This document shows positions 26,614 through 34,608 of a stretch of 64,000 nucleotides of DNA, piece by piece. This DNA comes from an uncultured Granulosicoccus sp. GTDB lineage: Bacteria > Pseudomonadota > Gammaproteobacteria > Granulosicoccales > Granulosicoccaceae. Made by a program: the position numbers and the translations under genes. The notes under the pieces are model-generated. The model was not told the origin of the DNA. It saw only the letters and a program-made list of their open reading frames with translations, and searched no databases. The DNA is taken from assembly GCA_947495035.1 (NCBI GenBank), contig CANLXI010000030.1, positions 1 through 64,000 of the forward strand, given 5' to 3'. How positions within the stretch are numbered: position 1 is the stretch's first letter; each line of letters opens with the position of its first letter.

Positions 26614-27507
26614 TCAGGCTACACCCTGATTTCCGGCATTGCTGCGTGACAGCACAAATTCCCGGTAAGCCACATAGATACCGCTGAAAGCCACTATGCC
26701 AGCACCGAGAAGGGTTGGCCCATCGACCGTTTCCCGAAAGAATACATAGCCGATTGTCAAAGTCCAGATGAGAACCAGATAGTGAAACGGCTGCAGGACA
26801 ACCGCTTCGGTCAATTGCAATGCCTTGATCAGCATCATGTGCCCGCATATCGAGGTGGCGCACAACAGAGCCAGCAGTTTGATGGTTGCCGGATTCAGTG
26901 GCTGCCACAACGGCCAGGCAAACAGGCCGGAAGCGACAGCCCCGGTGATGCCGAAATAGACCAATGAGGTTGCGAAGCTGTCGCGTCGCGATACCTGCCT
27001 TGTCAACAGATTGTAGAGAGCAAAAATGACGGCACAGACCAGTGGTATCAGAGCATTGGGGTCAAACACCGCCAGCCCCGGCCGCAGGATGATCAGCGTA
27101 CCGATGAATCCGACGATCACCGCCATCCAGCGGCGATGTCCGACCTTCTCTCCAAGTATGGGTACTGACAGAGCCGCCACTACCAGCGGAAAGCAGGCAA
27201 ACAAGGCATGCACCTCAGCAAGCCCGAGTACGCGCAGGGCGAGCGCGAACAGGGCAATCTCCGAACACATCAACAGGCAGCGTATCAGTTGCCTGACTGG
27301 CACCAGCGAGCGCAATGCGGTACGTAGTCCGCCGTTCACTGTCGCAAACAGACAGGCGAAGATCGCAAATGCCACGAAGCGTACGAAAACGATCTGGGCA
27401 ACCGGTAGTTCCTGCACCAGCATCTTGGTGATGGCATCCTGCACGGAGAATACAAGGGTCGACAGGATCATCAGCACGATCCCGCTCATGGGGGTGGAAA
27501 GATTCAT
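26614..27507 (-). CDS. EamA/DMT-family membrane transporter
   Basis: The product is a 297-residue, ten-helix protein with two EamA repeats. The first repeat holds VFSVQDAITKMLVQELPVAQIVFVR and ends near ILGEKVGHRRWMAVIVGFIGTLIILRPG; the second has YFGITGAVASGLFAW and ends VDGPTLLGAGIVAFSGIYVAYRE. DMT proteins of this kind export metabolites such as amino acids, or drugs; the substrate is not predictable. It sits between the HAD phosphatase and a Gfo/Idh/MocA oxidoreductase on the same strand with short spacing, probably an operon. Confidence 0.88.
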   Translation of the reverse strand: MNLSTPMSGIVLMILSTLVFSVQDAITKMLVQELPVAQIVFVRFVAFAIFACLFATVNGGLRTALRSLVPVRQLIRCLLMCSEIALFALALRVLGLAEVHALFACFPLVVAALSVPILGEKVGHRRWMAVIVGFIGTLIILRPGLAVFDPNALIPLVCAVIFALYNLLTRQVSRRDSFATSLVYFGITGAVASGLFAWPLWQPLNPATIKLLALLCATSICGHMMLIKALQLTEAVVLQPFHYLVLIWTLTIGYVFFRETVDGPTLLGAGIVAFSGIYVAYREFVLSRSNAGNQGVA

Positions 27508-27524
27508 GATGGTGTTCGAATTCG

Positions 27525-28571
27525 TCAGGTCAGGGAAATCATCTGGCCGGATGCAGCCGCCTGCGCGATGGCTTCGACAACCTGCAGATTGGTCAATCCA
27601 TCCTCGACACTCACCCGTGGTTCCGCCACGCCTCGTACTACCTCGACGAAATGCGCCAATTGCCGGGACAGTGGATCAACCGTTTCCCGCTCAGCAAGAA
27701 CCTCACTCATGCGTAGCCACCACGAGGACTCCTGCTCCGCCGGGTGAAACCGGCTCCTCAGGGTTGGCACGGACAAACTGCCGCGGGTACCCGCTATCCA
27801 GTAGCAGTTCTCGTCCTGCTGTTGCGGGTAAGCAGGATTCTCACCGGTGGTCAGCTCCCAACTGGCGGTACTGGCGGCTGTATCCGACAACAGGAAGGTA
27901 CCCAGAGCGCCATTGGCGAAACGCAGAGTGATACCAACGGTATCCTCGACTTCGAACTGTCGTAACTCCCTGGACGCCATCGCCTGTACATGGGTGATTT
28001 CCCCCATCAGCATGCGCAGGTTGTGCACCTCATGAATCATGTTGATCAGGATGGGCCCTCCACCCGGTTGACTTCGCCACGGTGCCTGCTGAAAATAGTC
28101 GACAGGCTTGTAGAATTGTGCACTCCCCATGATGGAGACCAACCGCCCCAGGCGGTCGCTGGCGATTGTCTCGCAGGCCTGTCTCATGATGTCACTGTGC
28201 GCGCGGTGATGCCCCACCAGTACGGGCACCCCACAGCGTTTCACCTCATCGGCCAGCACCAGGCCACTGGCGTGATCGGTTGCGACCGGTTTTTCCAGTA
28301 GCACCGGCACGCCCATGGCCAGGCATTGCCTGGTCTGTTCCACGTGCAAGTCATTGGGAGTGGCGATGATGACCGCATCTGGCCGCTGCGTTTCCAGCAA
28401 GGTCGACAGAGCGTTGAATTGGGGAACCTGATATCCGGCAGCCAGCTCGATGGCATTGTCATCCGGGTCCACGATTGCCTGCAGGCAACAGTCATCATTG
28501 GAATTGATGGTTCGGATATGGACCTGTCCAATCAGTCCAGCTCCGACCACAGCGATCTGCAACACAGTCAT
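27525..28571 (-). CDS. Gfo/Idh/MocA-family NAD(P)-dependent oxidoreductase
   Basis: The product has 348 residues. An N-terminal Rossmann fold (IAVVGAGLIGQVHIRTI) and the family motif LLEKPVATD, with the conserved Lys, are followed by the C-terminal alpha/beta domain containing the catalytic-type segment GGGPILINMIHEVHNLR. Members act on inositols, glucose and fructose derivatives or sialic acids. The nearby polyol and G3P uptake systems are compatible with a sugar or polyol substrate. The ATG at 28571 places the Rossmann motif at residue 5 onward. It is the first gene of a three-gene group (with the transporter and HAD genes). Confidence 0.88.
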   Translation of the reverse strand: MTVLQIAVVGAGLIGQVHIRTINSNDDCCLQAIVDPDDNAIELAAGYQVPQFNALSTLLETQRPDAVIIATPNDLHVEQTRQCLAMGVPVLLEKPVATDHASGLVLADEVKRCGVPVLVGHHRAHSDIMRQACETIASDRLGRLVSIMGSAQFYKPVDYFQQAPWRSQPGGGPILINMIHEVHNLRMLMGEITHVQAMASRELRQFEVEDTVGITLRFANGALGTFLLSDTAASTASWELTTGENPAYPQQQDENCYWIAGTRGSLSVPTLRSRFHPAEQESSWWLRMSEVLAERETVDPLSRQLAHFVEVVRGVAEPRVSVEDGLTNLQVVEAIAQAAASGQMISLT

Positions 28572-28722
28572 CGAGACACCGAGTATTCAGTAGTGCTGCA
28601 TCATCTCACTTACTGCCGAATTCTGCTTGCACTGGCGCACGCCACCTGGGCATCAGTCACCTATGGCAATGGAGGGTACAAGGTACCAACCCGGCTCGCT
28701 GCCAGTCAGTGAGGAGACAATT

Positions 28723-29211
28723 TTACTGCGCCGATCCCGACTGGCGCAGCTCCCGGAAAAACGTCTGCATCAGGGCAGCTCCCTGCTCCGCCAGCACGCC
28801 TTCGGTGATGGCCACGTGGTGATCCACACCGGGAAGTCGCAGAGCCTCATGGATGCTCACCACACCACCGGTGCGTGGCTCGCGAGCACCGAATACCAGT
28901 CTGGCAATACGCGCCTGTAACAGGATGCCGCAACACATCAGACAGGGCTCCAGCGTGACATACAGGGTGGCTCCGTCCAGCCGGGACGAACGAGACTTCA
29001 ACGCCGCGTCTCTGACCGCCAGGACCTCGGCATGAGCCGACGGGTCATGATCCATGACGCAGCGATTCTGGCCACTACCCAGAATCTGCCCCTCCTGCAC
29101 AAGCAGTGCACCAACCGGCACCTCACCGTGACGACCGGCACTCTCTGCCAAGGCCAGCGCCTGATGCATGAAGTCCTCATCGATATGCTGTTGCCTGCGT
29201 GGAATGATCAT
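28723..29211 (-). CDS. tadA: tRNA-specific adenosine deaminase
   Basis: The product is a 162-residue deaminase that makes inosine at wobble position 34 of tRNA-Arg(ACG). Zinc and catalytic residues are in HAEVLAVRDAA (His plus general-base Glu) and PCLMCCGIL (PCxxC). Other family marks are VPVGALLVQEGQILGSGQNR and FGAREPRTGGVVS. The ATG at 29211, preceded by a GGGGG-type ribosome site, is preferred to an upstream TTG at 29259. It stands apart from its neighbours by 151 and 203 bp, so it is probably transcribed alone. Confidence 0.93.
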   Translation of the reverse strand: MIIPRRQQHIDEDFMHQALALAESAGRHGEVPVGALLVQEGQILGSGQNRCVMDHDPSAHAEVLAVRDAALKSRSSRLDGATLYVTLEPCLMCCGILLQARIARLVFGAREPRTGGVVSIHEALRLPGVDHHVAITEGVLAEQGAALMQTFFRELRQSGSAQ

Positions 29212-29414
29212 TGCCCCCTGCCTGGGTCGGACTCCAGTACGGAGTGCCAGCACGCTCAATGATGATCAGCGGACAGGCATCCAGATGAATTGGAACACTC
29301 TACTGCAAATTCGAGCGGCGAACATGTCGCCGCCTGGCAGGCTTGCCAGCGATGTTCCTCTCCCGATTTTCCGGATCCTGCAGGCGTCGCCACTGATCAC
29401 TGATACCCAGACCG

Positions 29415-30452
29415 TCAGCCAGACAATTCCTGTGATCTGATTCTCTTGCCGTTGTCGGCATCGAAATACATGAGCTGCTGCGCGTCGACGGTCAACCAGA
29501 CCTGTTCGTGCTCAGTTGGCAGGCAGTCACGCACCGCAGTTGCTGTCATGCGTCCCAGTGCAGTCTCGCAATGCAGCAGCATCGTGGCCCCAACCATCTC
29601 GGACAGGACCACACGCCCGGCTATTGACAACCCGGACTGTTGCTCGGATGTCAGGTCAAGCGCTTCAGGGCGCAACCCTGCAACCATGCCACCATGACCA
29701 ATACCCTGCAGCGCTTCCGCATCGACGAAGTTCATGGCGGGCGATCCGAGAAACCCTGCCACGAAACGGTCTGCCGGGTCGTCATAGATCTGTTCCGGGG
29801 TGGCGTACTGCAGAACCTCTCCTCCTTTCATGACGGCAATTCTGTCCGCAAGCGACAGCGCTTCTGTCTGATCATGGGTCACGTAAACGACGGTGGCACC
29901 CAGTTCCCGATGCAATTGCTTTATTTCGGTACGCATCTCCGTGCGCAAGACGTTGTCAAGATTCGACAAGGGTTCGTCCATCAGAAAGGTTCTTGTATCC
30001 CTTGCAAGGGCTCTCCCCATGGCCACTCGCTGCCGCTGTCCTCCGGATAATGCACCAGGTTTGCGCTCAAGATAGGGCTCCAGCTGCAACATGCGGGCAA
30101 CCTTCTCGGTACGGGCATTACGTTCAGCCTTTGGCATCTTGCGCAGTTCCAGACCGAAAGCGATATTCTCTCGTACCGTCATGTGAGGGTAGAGAGCGTA
30201 ATTCTGAAAAATCATCGCAATGTCGCGTTCCTGAGGAGCCAGTTCATTGGCACGAACTCCACCAATTCTGAGCTCGCCCTGATCGATCTGTTCGAGGCCC
30301 GCAATCAGTCGCAGCAGTGTCGACTTGCCACAACCCGAAGGTCCGACGATAACCACGAACTCACCATCGCGTATATCCAGCGAGACTCCCTGCAACACAC
30401 AGGGGCCAGCTGCATAGGATTTTTCAATACCTGACAGACTTATACCGCTCAT
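29415..30452 (-). CDS. ugpC: Glycerol-3-phosphate ABC transporter ATP-binding protein
   Basis: The product is a 345-residue MalK/UgpC-type ATPase. Walker A GPSGCGKST, Q-loop MIFQNYALYPHMTV, signature LSGGQRQRVAMGRA, Walker B FLMDEPLSNLDN and His in VTHDQTEAL are all intact. The C-terminal regulatory OB domain starts near FVAGFLGSPAMNFV. It starts 3 bp after the phosphodiesterase stop and is the last gene of the ugp-like operon. Sequence alone would not separate UgpC from other MalK-like proteins; the assignment comes from the UgpB-like binding protein and the adjacent UgpQ-like enzyme. Confidence 0.85.
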   Translation of the reverse strand: MSGISLSGIEKSYAAGPCVLQGVSLDIRDGEFVVIVGPSGCGKSTLLRLIAGLEQIDQGELRIGGVRANELAPQERDIAMIFQNYALYPHMTVRENIAFGLELRKMPKAERNARTEKVARMLQLEPYLERKPGALSGGQRQRVAMGRALARDTRTFLMDEPLSNLDNVLRTEMRTEIKQLHRELGATVVYVTHDQTEALSLADRIAVMKGGEVLQYATPEQIYDDPADRFVAGFLGSPAMNFVDAEALQGIGHGGMVAGLRPEALDLTSEQQSGLSIAGRVVLSEMVGATMLLHCETALGRMTATAVRDCLPTEHEQVWLTVDAQQLMYFDADNGKRIRSQELSG

Positions 30453-30455
30453 GCT

Positions 30456-31211
30456 CTACTCATCTTCCTGCTTGTCTGCTGCAAATCGCCTGCGCAGTTC
30501 GATCGCAAGGCTGGGGCGATCGCAAGTCAGAACCTTCACACCCAGCTCGAAAGCCTTGTTGAGTTGGGATGCATCATGAGCGGCCCAGACACCGAATTCC
30601 AGACCTGCATCCTGTACCTGAGCCATCAGTGCGGCATCCGCTGAATCCACATGCACTCCGATTTCGGGCACCTCGTGAGAACGGCAGAGCTCGATGAGAG
30701 CAGCCTGCCCCAGTTGACGCAGTACCGCAGGGCTGACCAGCCACAACCTGGGTCGCTCGGTGGCTACCGCCAACTCATCCAGTGAAGCCATCAGAAAAGA
30801 AGAAAATACCGTACGTTGCAACATGTTCTGCGAGCGCAGCGTCTCGATGACCTTTGGCACGAAGTCAGGGTAGGCGAAGCCGTCTCCATCGGGCTTTATT
30901 TCACAGCGGAAGTCCACCTGACTATCTCCGTAGATCGTGCACAACTCCGGTAGTGACAGAGGATGTTCGCCTCCGGAATAGTTGATGACAGCCTTGCGCA
31001 CTTCAGCCTCGCTCATTTCAACGATGGCGCCGGAACGATCAGTTGTTCCATCAAGTGTCGGATCATGGTGAACCATGATCGCTCCATCGCATGTTGGGTG
31101 AACATCGAATTCGAGCTCTTCAAGAGCCAGCAGGGCGCTCTGTCGGAAACCATGTGGCGTGCTGTCACCAAACTCCAACGTTCCACCACGATGTGAGGCT
31201 ATTCTGGTCAT
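30456..31211 (-). CDS. ugpQ: Glycerophosphodiester phosphodiesterase
   Basis: The product is a 251-residue GDPD TIM barrel. The catalytic and calcium residues are in SHRGG, ELEFDVHPTCDGA and VHHDPTLDGTTDRSG; FRCEIKP is the next metal-site strand. It has no signal peptide, so it is cytoplasmic like E. coli UgpQ, hydrolysing imported glycerophosphodiesters to sn-glycerol-3-phosphate and an alcohol. It lies between the second permease and the ATPase gene, whereas in E. coli ugpQ is last. Gaps are 73 bp upstream and 3 bp downstream. Confidence 0.9.
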   Translation of the reverse strand: MTRIASHRGGTLEFGDSTPHGFRQSALLALEELEFDVHPTCDGAIMVHHDPTLDGTTDRSGAIVEMSEAEVRKAVINYSGGEHPLSLPELCTIYGDSQVDFRCEIKPDGDGFAYPDFVPKVIETLRSQNMLQRTVFSSFLMASLDELAVATERPRLWLVSPAVLRQLGQAALIELCRSHEVPEIGVHVDSADAALMAQVQDAGLEFGVWAAHDASQLNKAFELGVKVLTCDRPSLAIELRRRFAADKQEDE

Positions 31212-31284
31212 GCAGTGAGTTTCTCCGTCGTCGGTTCAATTGTCGTGAAATAGCCTTGCAGTAGAGGCCAGCAAACCAGCCGCC

Positions 31285-32094
31285 TCATTTGACAGCTCCC
31301 ATGGTGATACCTCGCACCAGATGCCGCTCTACCAGCATGAATCCGGCAATGACCGGCAGCATGGTAATGACCGAAGCGGCCATGACGAGCGGCCAGTCGA
31401 TCAGACCTTCACCCGGATTGAGCTTGTAGAGTCGAGACAGGCCGATCTGCAAGGTGTAGAGCTGATCATCATTGACAGCAACCAGCGGCCAGATGTAGTT
31501 GTTCCACTCGGCCAGAAATATGAACAGTCCCATCGAATAGATCGCTGGCCTGGATATCGGCACGATGATGCGACGCAAGACCTGCAACGGTGTTGCACCG
31601 TCCATATACGCCGCCTCATCCAGTGAGCGAGGTATTCCCCGAATGTACTGTCGCAGGAAGAACGCTGCAAACCCGTTGGCGATGGCCGGAAGAATCAGTC
31701 CTGAATAAGTGTCCAGCAAACCGACTCTGGCAAGCGTGAGGTAATTGGGGATCAGCGTGACATGACTGGGGATCATCAAAGTGGCGACCGTTGCCGCAAA
31801 CAGCAACTTTCCCCCACGAAACTCGAAGCGGGCGAATGTGAAGGCCGCCATGGTTGCAAAAAGCAGACCCAGAATCGTTACCGCAGCCGAGACGATGATG
31901 CTGTTGAGTAGATAGCGAAAGAAGTCATGCTGGCCGACCGCCCTGACATAATTGCTCAAGGTGAATTGCACGGTGCCGGTGTAAAAACCATGGGAACTCT
32001 GGAAAGACATCCACAGGCTGTAGAGCACAGGGGACAGGAACAGAAGACCTGCGAAACCTGCCAGTGTAATCAGAAACGGATTTTCACGCCTCAT
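31285..32094 (-). CDS. ugpE: Glycerol-3-phosphate ABC transporter permease
   Basis: The product has 269 residues from the ATG at 32094, preceded by AAGGG; six helices are predicted. The EAA loop is RSLDEAAYMDGATPLQVLRRI and the end VRGITMGAVK is typical of MalG/UgpE-type subunits. The start overlaps the end of the partner permease gene by 11 bp, so translation is coupled. The open frame continues 33 codons upstream inside that gene but is not needed. Substrate assignment rests on the operon context. Confidence 0.87.
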   Translation of the reverse strand: MRRENPFLITLAGFAGLLFLSPVLYSLWMSFQSSHGFYTGTVQFTLSNYVRAVGQHDFFRYLLNSIIVSAAVTILGLLFATMAAFTFARFEFRGGKLLFAATVATLMIPSHVTLIPNYLTLARVGLLDTYSGLILPAIANGFAAFFLRQYIRGIPRSLDEAAYMDGATPLQVLRRIIVPISRPAIYSMGLFIFLAEWNNYIWPLVAVNDDQLYTLQIGLSRLYKLNPGEGLIDWPLVMAASVITMLPVIAGFMLVERHLVRGITMGAVK

Positions 32095-32953
32095 AGTGCA
32101 CCCTTCTTCCAAGTACATGCGCCTTGACCAAAGCCAGTACGATGAGAAAAATGAACAGAAGTACAGCCAGTGCCGACCCGGTTCCAACATCAAACAGTGA
32201 GAAACCGATACGGAACAACATGTTCACCAGCACATCGGTGGCTCCCGCCGGACCTCCTCGCGTCATCACATCCACGATGGTAAACACCTGAAAGGCTTCG
32301 ATTACCGATACGATCAGCAGGAAATAGGTCGTTGGCATCACCAAGGGAAATGTGACACGTCGAAATACATGCCAGCGCCGACCTCCATCCACAGCCGCAG
32401 CATCGTAGAGCTCTCGGGGCACAGCCTGTAGTGCCGCGATATAGATCACAACGTCATAGCCCAGCTGTTTCCACGTATTGACTGCAATCAGTACACCCAA
32501 GGCAAGTTGAGGATCCTGCATCCAGGACACCCTGGGCAAGCCGACTGCGGCGAGGATTCCATTGACCAGGCCGTAGTCTGTAGAGAAGACCCAGCTGAAC
32601 ACCACAGCAATGGAGACAGCCGAAGTGACAGATGGAAGAAACAAGGCTCCACGCAACAAGCGGGAGACGATGCCTTCGCGTACCAGGTAACTCGAGATCA
32701 TGAGAGCAAGACACAATCGCAAAGGCACCGAGACCAATGCGAAAATGGCGGTCACGTTCAATGAATTCCAGAAATCACGAGAGGACAGCAGCAATGCATA
32801 GTTTTCCAGGCCGACAAACGGTTTATCTGACGACATGAAATCCCACTCTCGAAAACTCAGGTCGAGACTGGACAGGATCGGGAAATAGGTGAAGATTCCC
32901 AGAAATAACGTCAGTGGAAGCACCAGCAGATACGGAGTGATTTTGCGTTGCAT
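32084..32953 (-). CDS. ugpA: Glycerol-3-phosphate ABC transporter permease
   Basis: The product is a 289-residue MalF/UgpA-type permease with six predicted helices and the EAA loop PRELYDAAAVDGGRRWHVFRRVTFPLV. The N-terminus KITPYLLVLPLTLFLGIFTYFP is typical. The ATG at 32953 is chosen because it directly precedes the first helix; an in-frame GTG at 33022 has no family sequence after it. It follows the binding-protein gene by 81 bp and overlaps the next permease gene. Confidence 0.87.
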   Translation of the reverse strand: MQRKITPYLLVLPLTLFLGIFTYFPILSSLDLSFREWDFMSSDKPFVGLENYALLLSSRDFWNSLNVTAIFALVSVPLRLCLALMISSYLVREGIVSRLLRGALFLPSVTSAVSIAVVFSWVFSTDYGLVNGILAAVGLPRVSWMQDPQLALGVLIAVNTWKQLGYDVVIYIAALQAVPRELYDAAAVDGGRRWHVFRRVTFPLVMPTTYFLLIVSVIEAFQVFTIVDVMTRGGPAGATDVLVNMLFRIGFSLFDVGTGSALAVLLFIFLIVLALVKAHVLGRRVHYEA

Positions 32954-33034
32954 AGCAGATCTGTGAGTTAGTCGAATATCAGAGAAAGTGCCAGGCAGGC
33001 TGAACGAATCGCCCCCCGGCACCTGACTGTCGAA

Positions 33035-34306
33035 TTACTCGGTTCTTGATGCTTCCGCGCGCGTCAGTTCCGCAAACTCCTGCAGTGTCTCTTCAACGGG
33101 ACGCTGTCCCAGCGCCATCGCCTGCCACATGTCGTATTCCCTGGAACGCATCCAGGTGACAACCGGAGGACGCGGCCGTCCTCTGGCGAAGTCAAGCTGA
33201 TCAATGGCAACGCGTATGCCGGGTTGTGTGGCCAGTGCATCTGCCGCCACATCGACGTCGGCAGTGTTGGCATTGATCGGCATGTAGCCGGTTTCTGCAA
33301 ACCAGATCGCGTTCGCCTCAGCCGACGCAAGATAGCTTACCAGTTTGTAGGCCGCGTCTTTCTTCTCCTGATCAGCCCCTTCCAGAATGCCAATTCCGGC
33401 ACCTCCGATGGGAACGCGACAGACAGCATTGCACGGCATTGGCAAGACAAGCAGATCTTCACCCAATGCGTCCAGCAGTCCGCTATAGTTGCCTGTCGAG
33501 TTGATATTGAGCGCAACCTTTCCGGCCGTGAACGCGTTTTTCCCGGCACTTTCGTCCGTCACACCATCTGCGGACGCCAATTGCCATGTGTGTACCAGAT
33601 CGGACATCCACTGGTACGCCTCGATGGTGGCAGGTGAATCGAGGAGCACATTACCGCTTCTGGAATCAATCAGATCACTGTCGTTCCCCATGACGAGCCC
33701 CCAGCGAGCAAACTGACCTGGCGCTACAATGCCCTTCACGTTCTCTGCTTGCAGTTTTTCACTGACTGTCCTGGCCACGTCGGTAATCTGATCCCAGGTT
33801 GTCATCTCCGGCACGGTTTCCATTCCGGCCGACCTCAGAATGCCTTTATTGACGTATAGCACCGGCGTCGAGGAGTTGAAGGGAACGATGTAGTTCTTCC
33901 CTTCGTAAACACCAACCTCTCGGGCGAACTCGAAGAGTTCATCCTTCAGTGGGTCTTTTTCCAGATAAGGGGTGAGATCTTCCAGAACACCTCGATCAGC
34001 AAACAGACCGTATCGAGTCACCTCCAGGATGACAGCGTCCGGATAACGTTTTGCCGGTATGGCTGCCTGCAACTTTGCAACGATGTCGTTGTAGTTGCCA
34101 ATGTTTTTCGCCTCGACTTGTATGTCCGGGTTTTCTGCCTCGAATTTCTCGATGATTTTCTCGAGAGTCTCACCGGACGAATTACTGAAACTGTGCCAGA
34201 ACTCGACAGAGGTGTCAGCGACGGCAGATGTGGAAAGGGTTAGCGATGCCAATCCATATATTACAAGTCTGGAGAGGCCAGAGAATCTGTATCTTGGCAA
34301 CTGCAT
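33035..34306 (-). CDS. ugpB: Periplasmic glycerol-3-phosphate-type binding protein
   Basis: The product has 423 residues with a signal peptide (about 1-30, ending AVA-D). The mature start VEFWHSFSNSSGETLEKIIEKF and the phrase PFNSSTPVLYVNKG are strong UgpB hallmarks. Later segments (FTAGKVALNINSTGNYSGL, GYMPIN) fit solute-binding family 1. It captures sn-glycerol-3-phosphate or glycerophosphodiesters in the periplasm and heads the operon. An inverted repeat 52-71 bp upstream of the start (34358-34377) is a possible operator; no Pho box was recognised. Confidence 0.85.
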   Translation of the reverse strand: MQLPRYRFSGLSRLVIYGLASLTLSTSAVADTSVEFWHSFSNSSGETLEKIIEKFEAENPDIQVEAKNIGNYNDIVAKLQAAIPAKRYPDAVILEVTRYGLFADRGVLEDLTPYLEKDPLKDELFEFAREVGVYEGKNYIVPFNSSTPVLYVNKGILRSAGMETVPEMTTWDQITDVARTVSEKLQAENVKGIVAPGQFARWGLVMGNDSDLIDSRSGNVLLDSPATIEAYQWMSDLVHTWQLASADGVTDESAGKNAFTAGKVALNINSTGNYSGLLDALGEDLLVLPMPCNAVCRVPIGGAGIGILEGADQEKKDAAYKLVSYLASAEANAIWFAETGYMPINANTADVDVAADALATQPGIRVAIDQLDFARGRPRPPVVTWMRSREYDMWQAMALGQRPVEETLQEFAELTRAEASRTE

Positions 34307-34357
34307 GCGGGAATCACCTCTATCTTCAGAATTTGTGGAGTGTTGATCCGCGCATAC

Positions 34358-34377
34358 TAGGTAGGAAATATTACCTA
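34358..34377 (-). promoter_or_regulatory. Inverted repeat upstream of ugpB
   Basis: TAGGTA (34358-34363) and TACCTA (34372-34377) are perfect inverted arms around an AT-rich 8-bp core, about 50-70 bp upstream of the ugpB ATG. Position and symmetry fit a dimeric repressor or activator site. The rest of the 302-bp ugpB-pnp gap (34307-34608) holds only the pnp terminator. Confidence 0.5.
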
Positions 34378-34534
34378 CTCATGAAGGTGCCCGACGGAGT
34401 TGTCACGTACCGGAAAAGTCCACTTGAATCTGCAACAGGAGCCTGCAAGCGGCTGAGCATTCATTGCACCATGGTTGTATTGTCAAGAATTCATGACAGG
34501 AAGCTCCATGCTCCTCCGCAGATATTCATGCCCA

Positions 34535-34558
34535 CAAAAAAGGAGGCTCGAAGCCCCC
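34535..34558 (-). terminator. Intrinsic terminator after pnp
   Basis: In the minus sense the arms GGGGGCT and AGCCTCC (about 34542-34558) close on a TCG loop, with one G-U pair, and are followed by T7 (34535-34541). It lies about 50 bp after the pnp stop and ends the rimP-to-pnp operon before the ugp promoter. Confidence 0.85.
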
Positions 34559-34608
34559 TTTCTCTCTAGTCACTTCGTGGCAAGCGATGCTTGCCACATT
34601 GTCGAGAC

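Noticed and set aside
29334..29349. Stem CTGGCA/TGCCAG between ugpC and tadA as terminator
   Set aside because: Only 6 bp, no U-run on either strand; could be chance.
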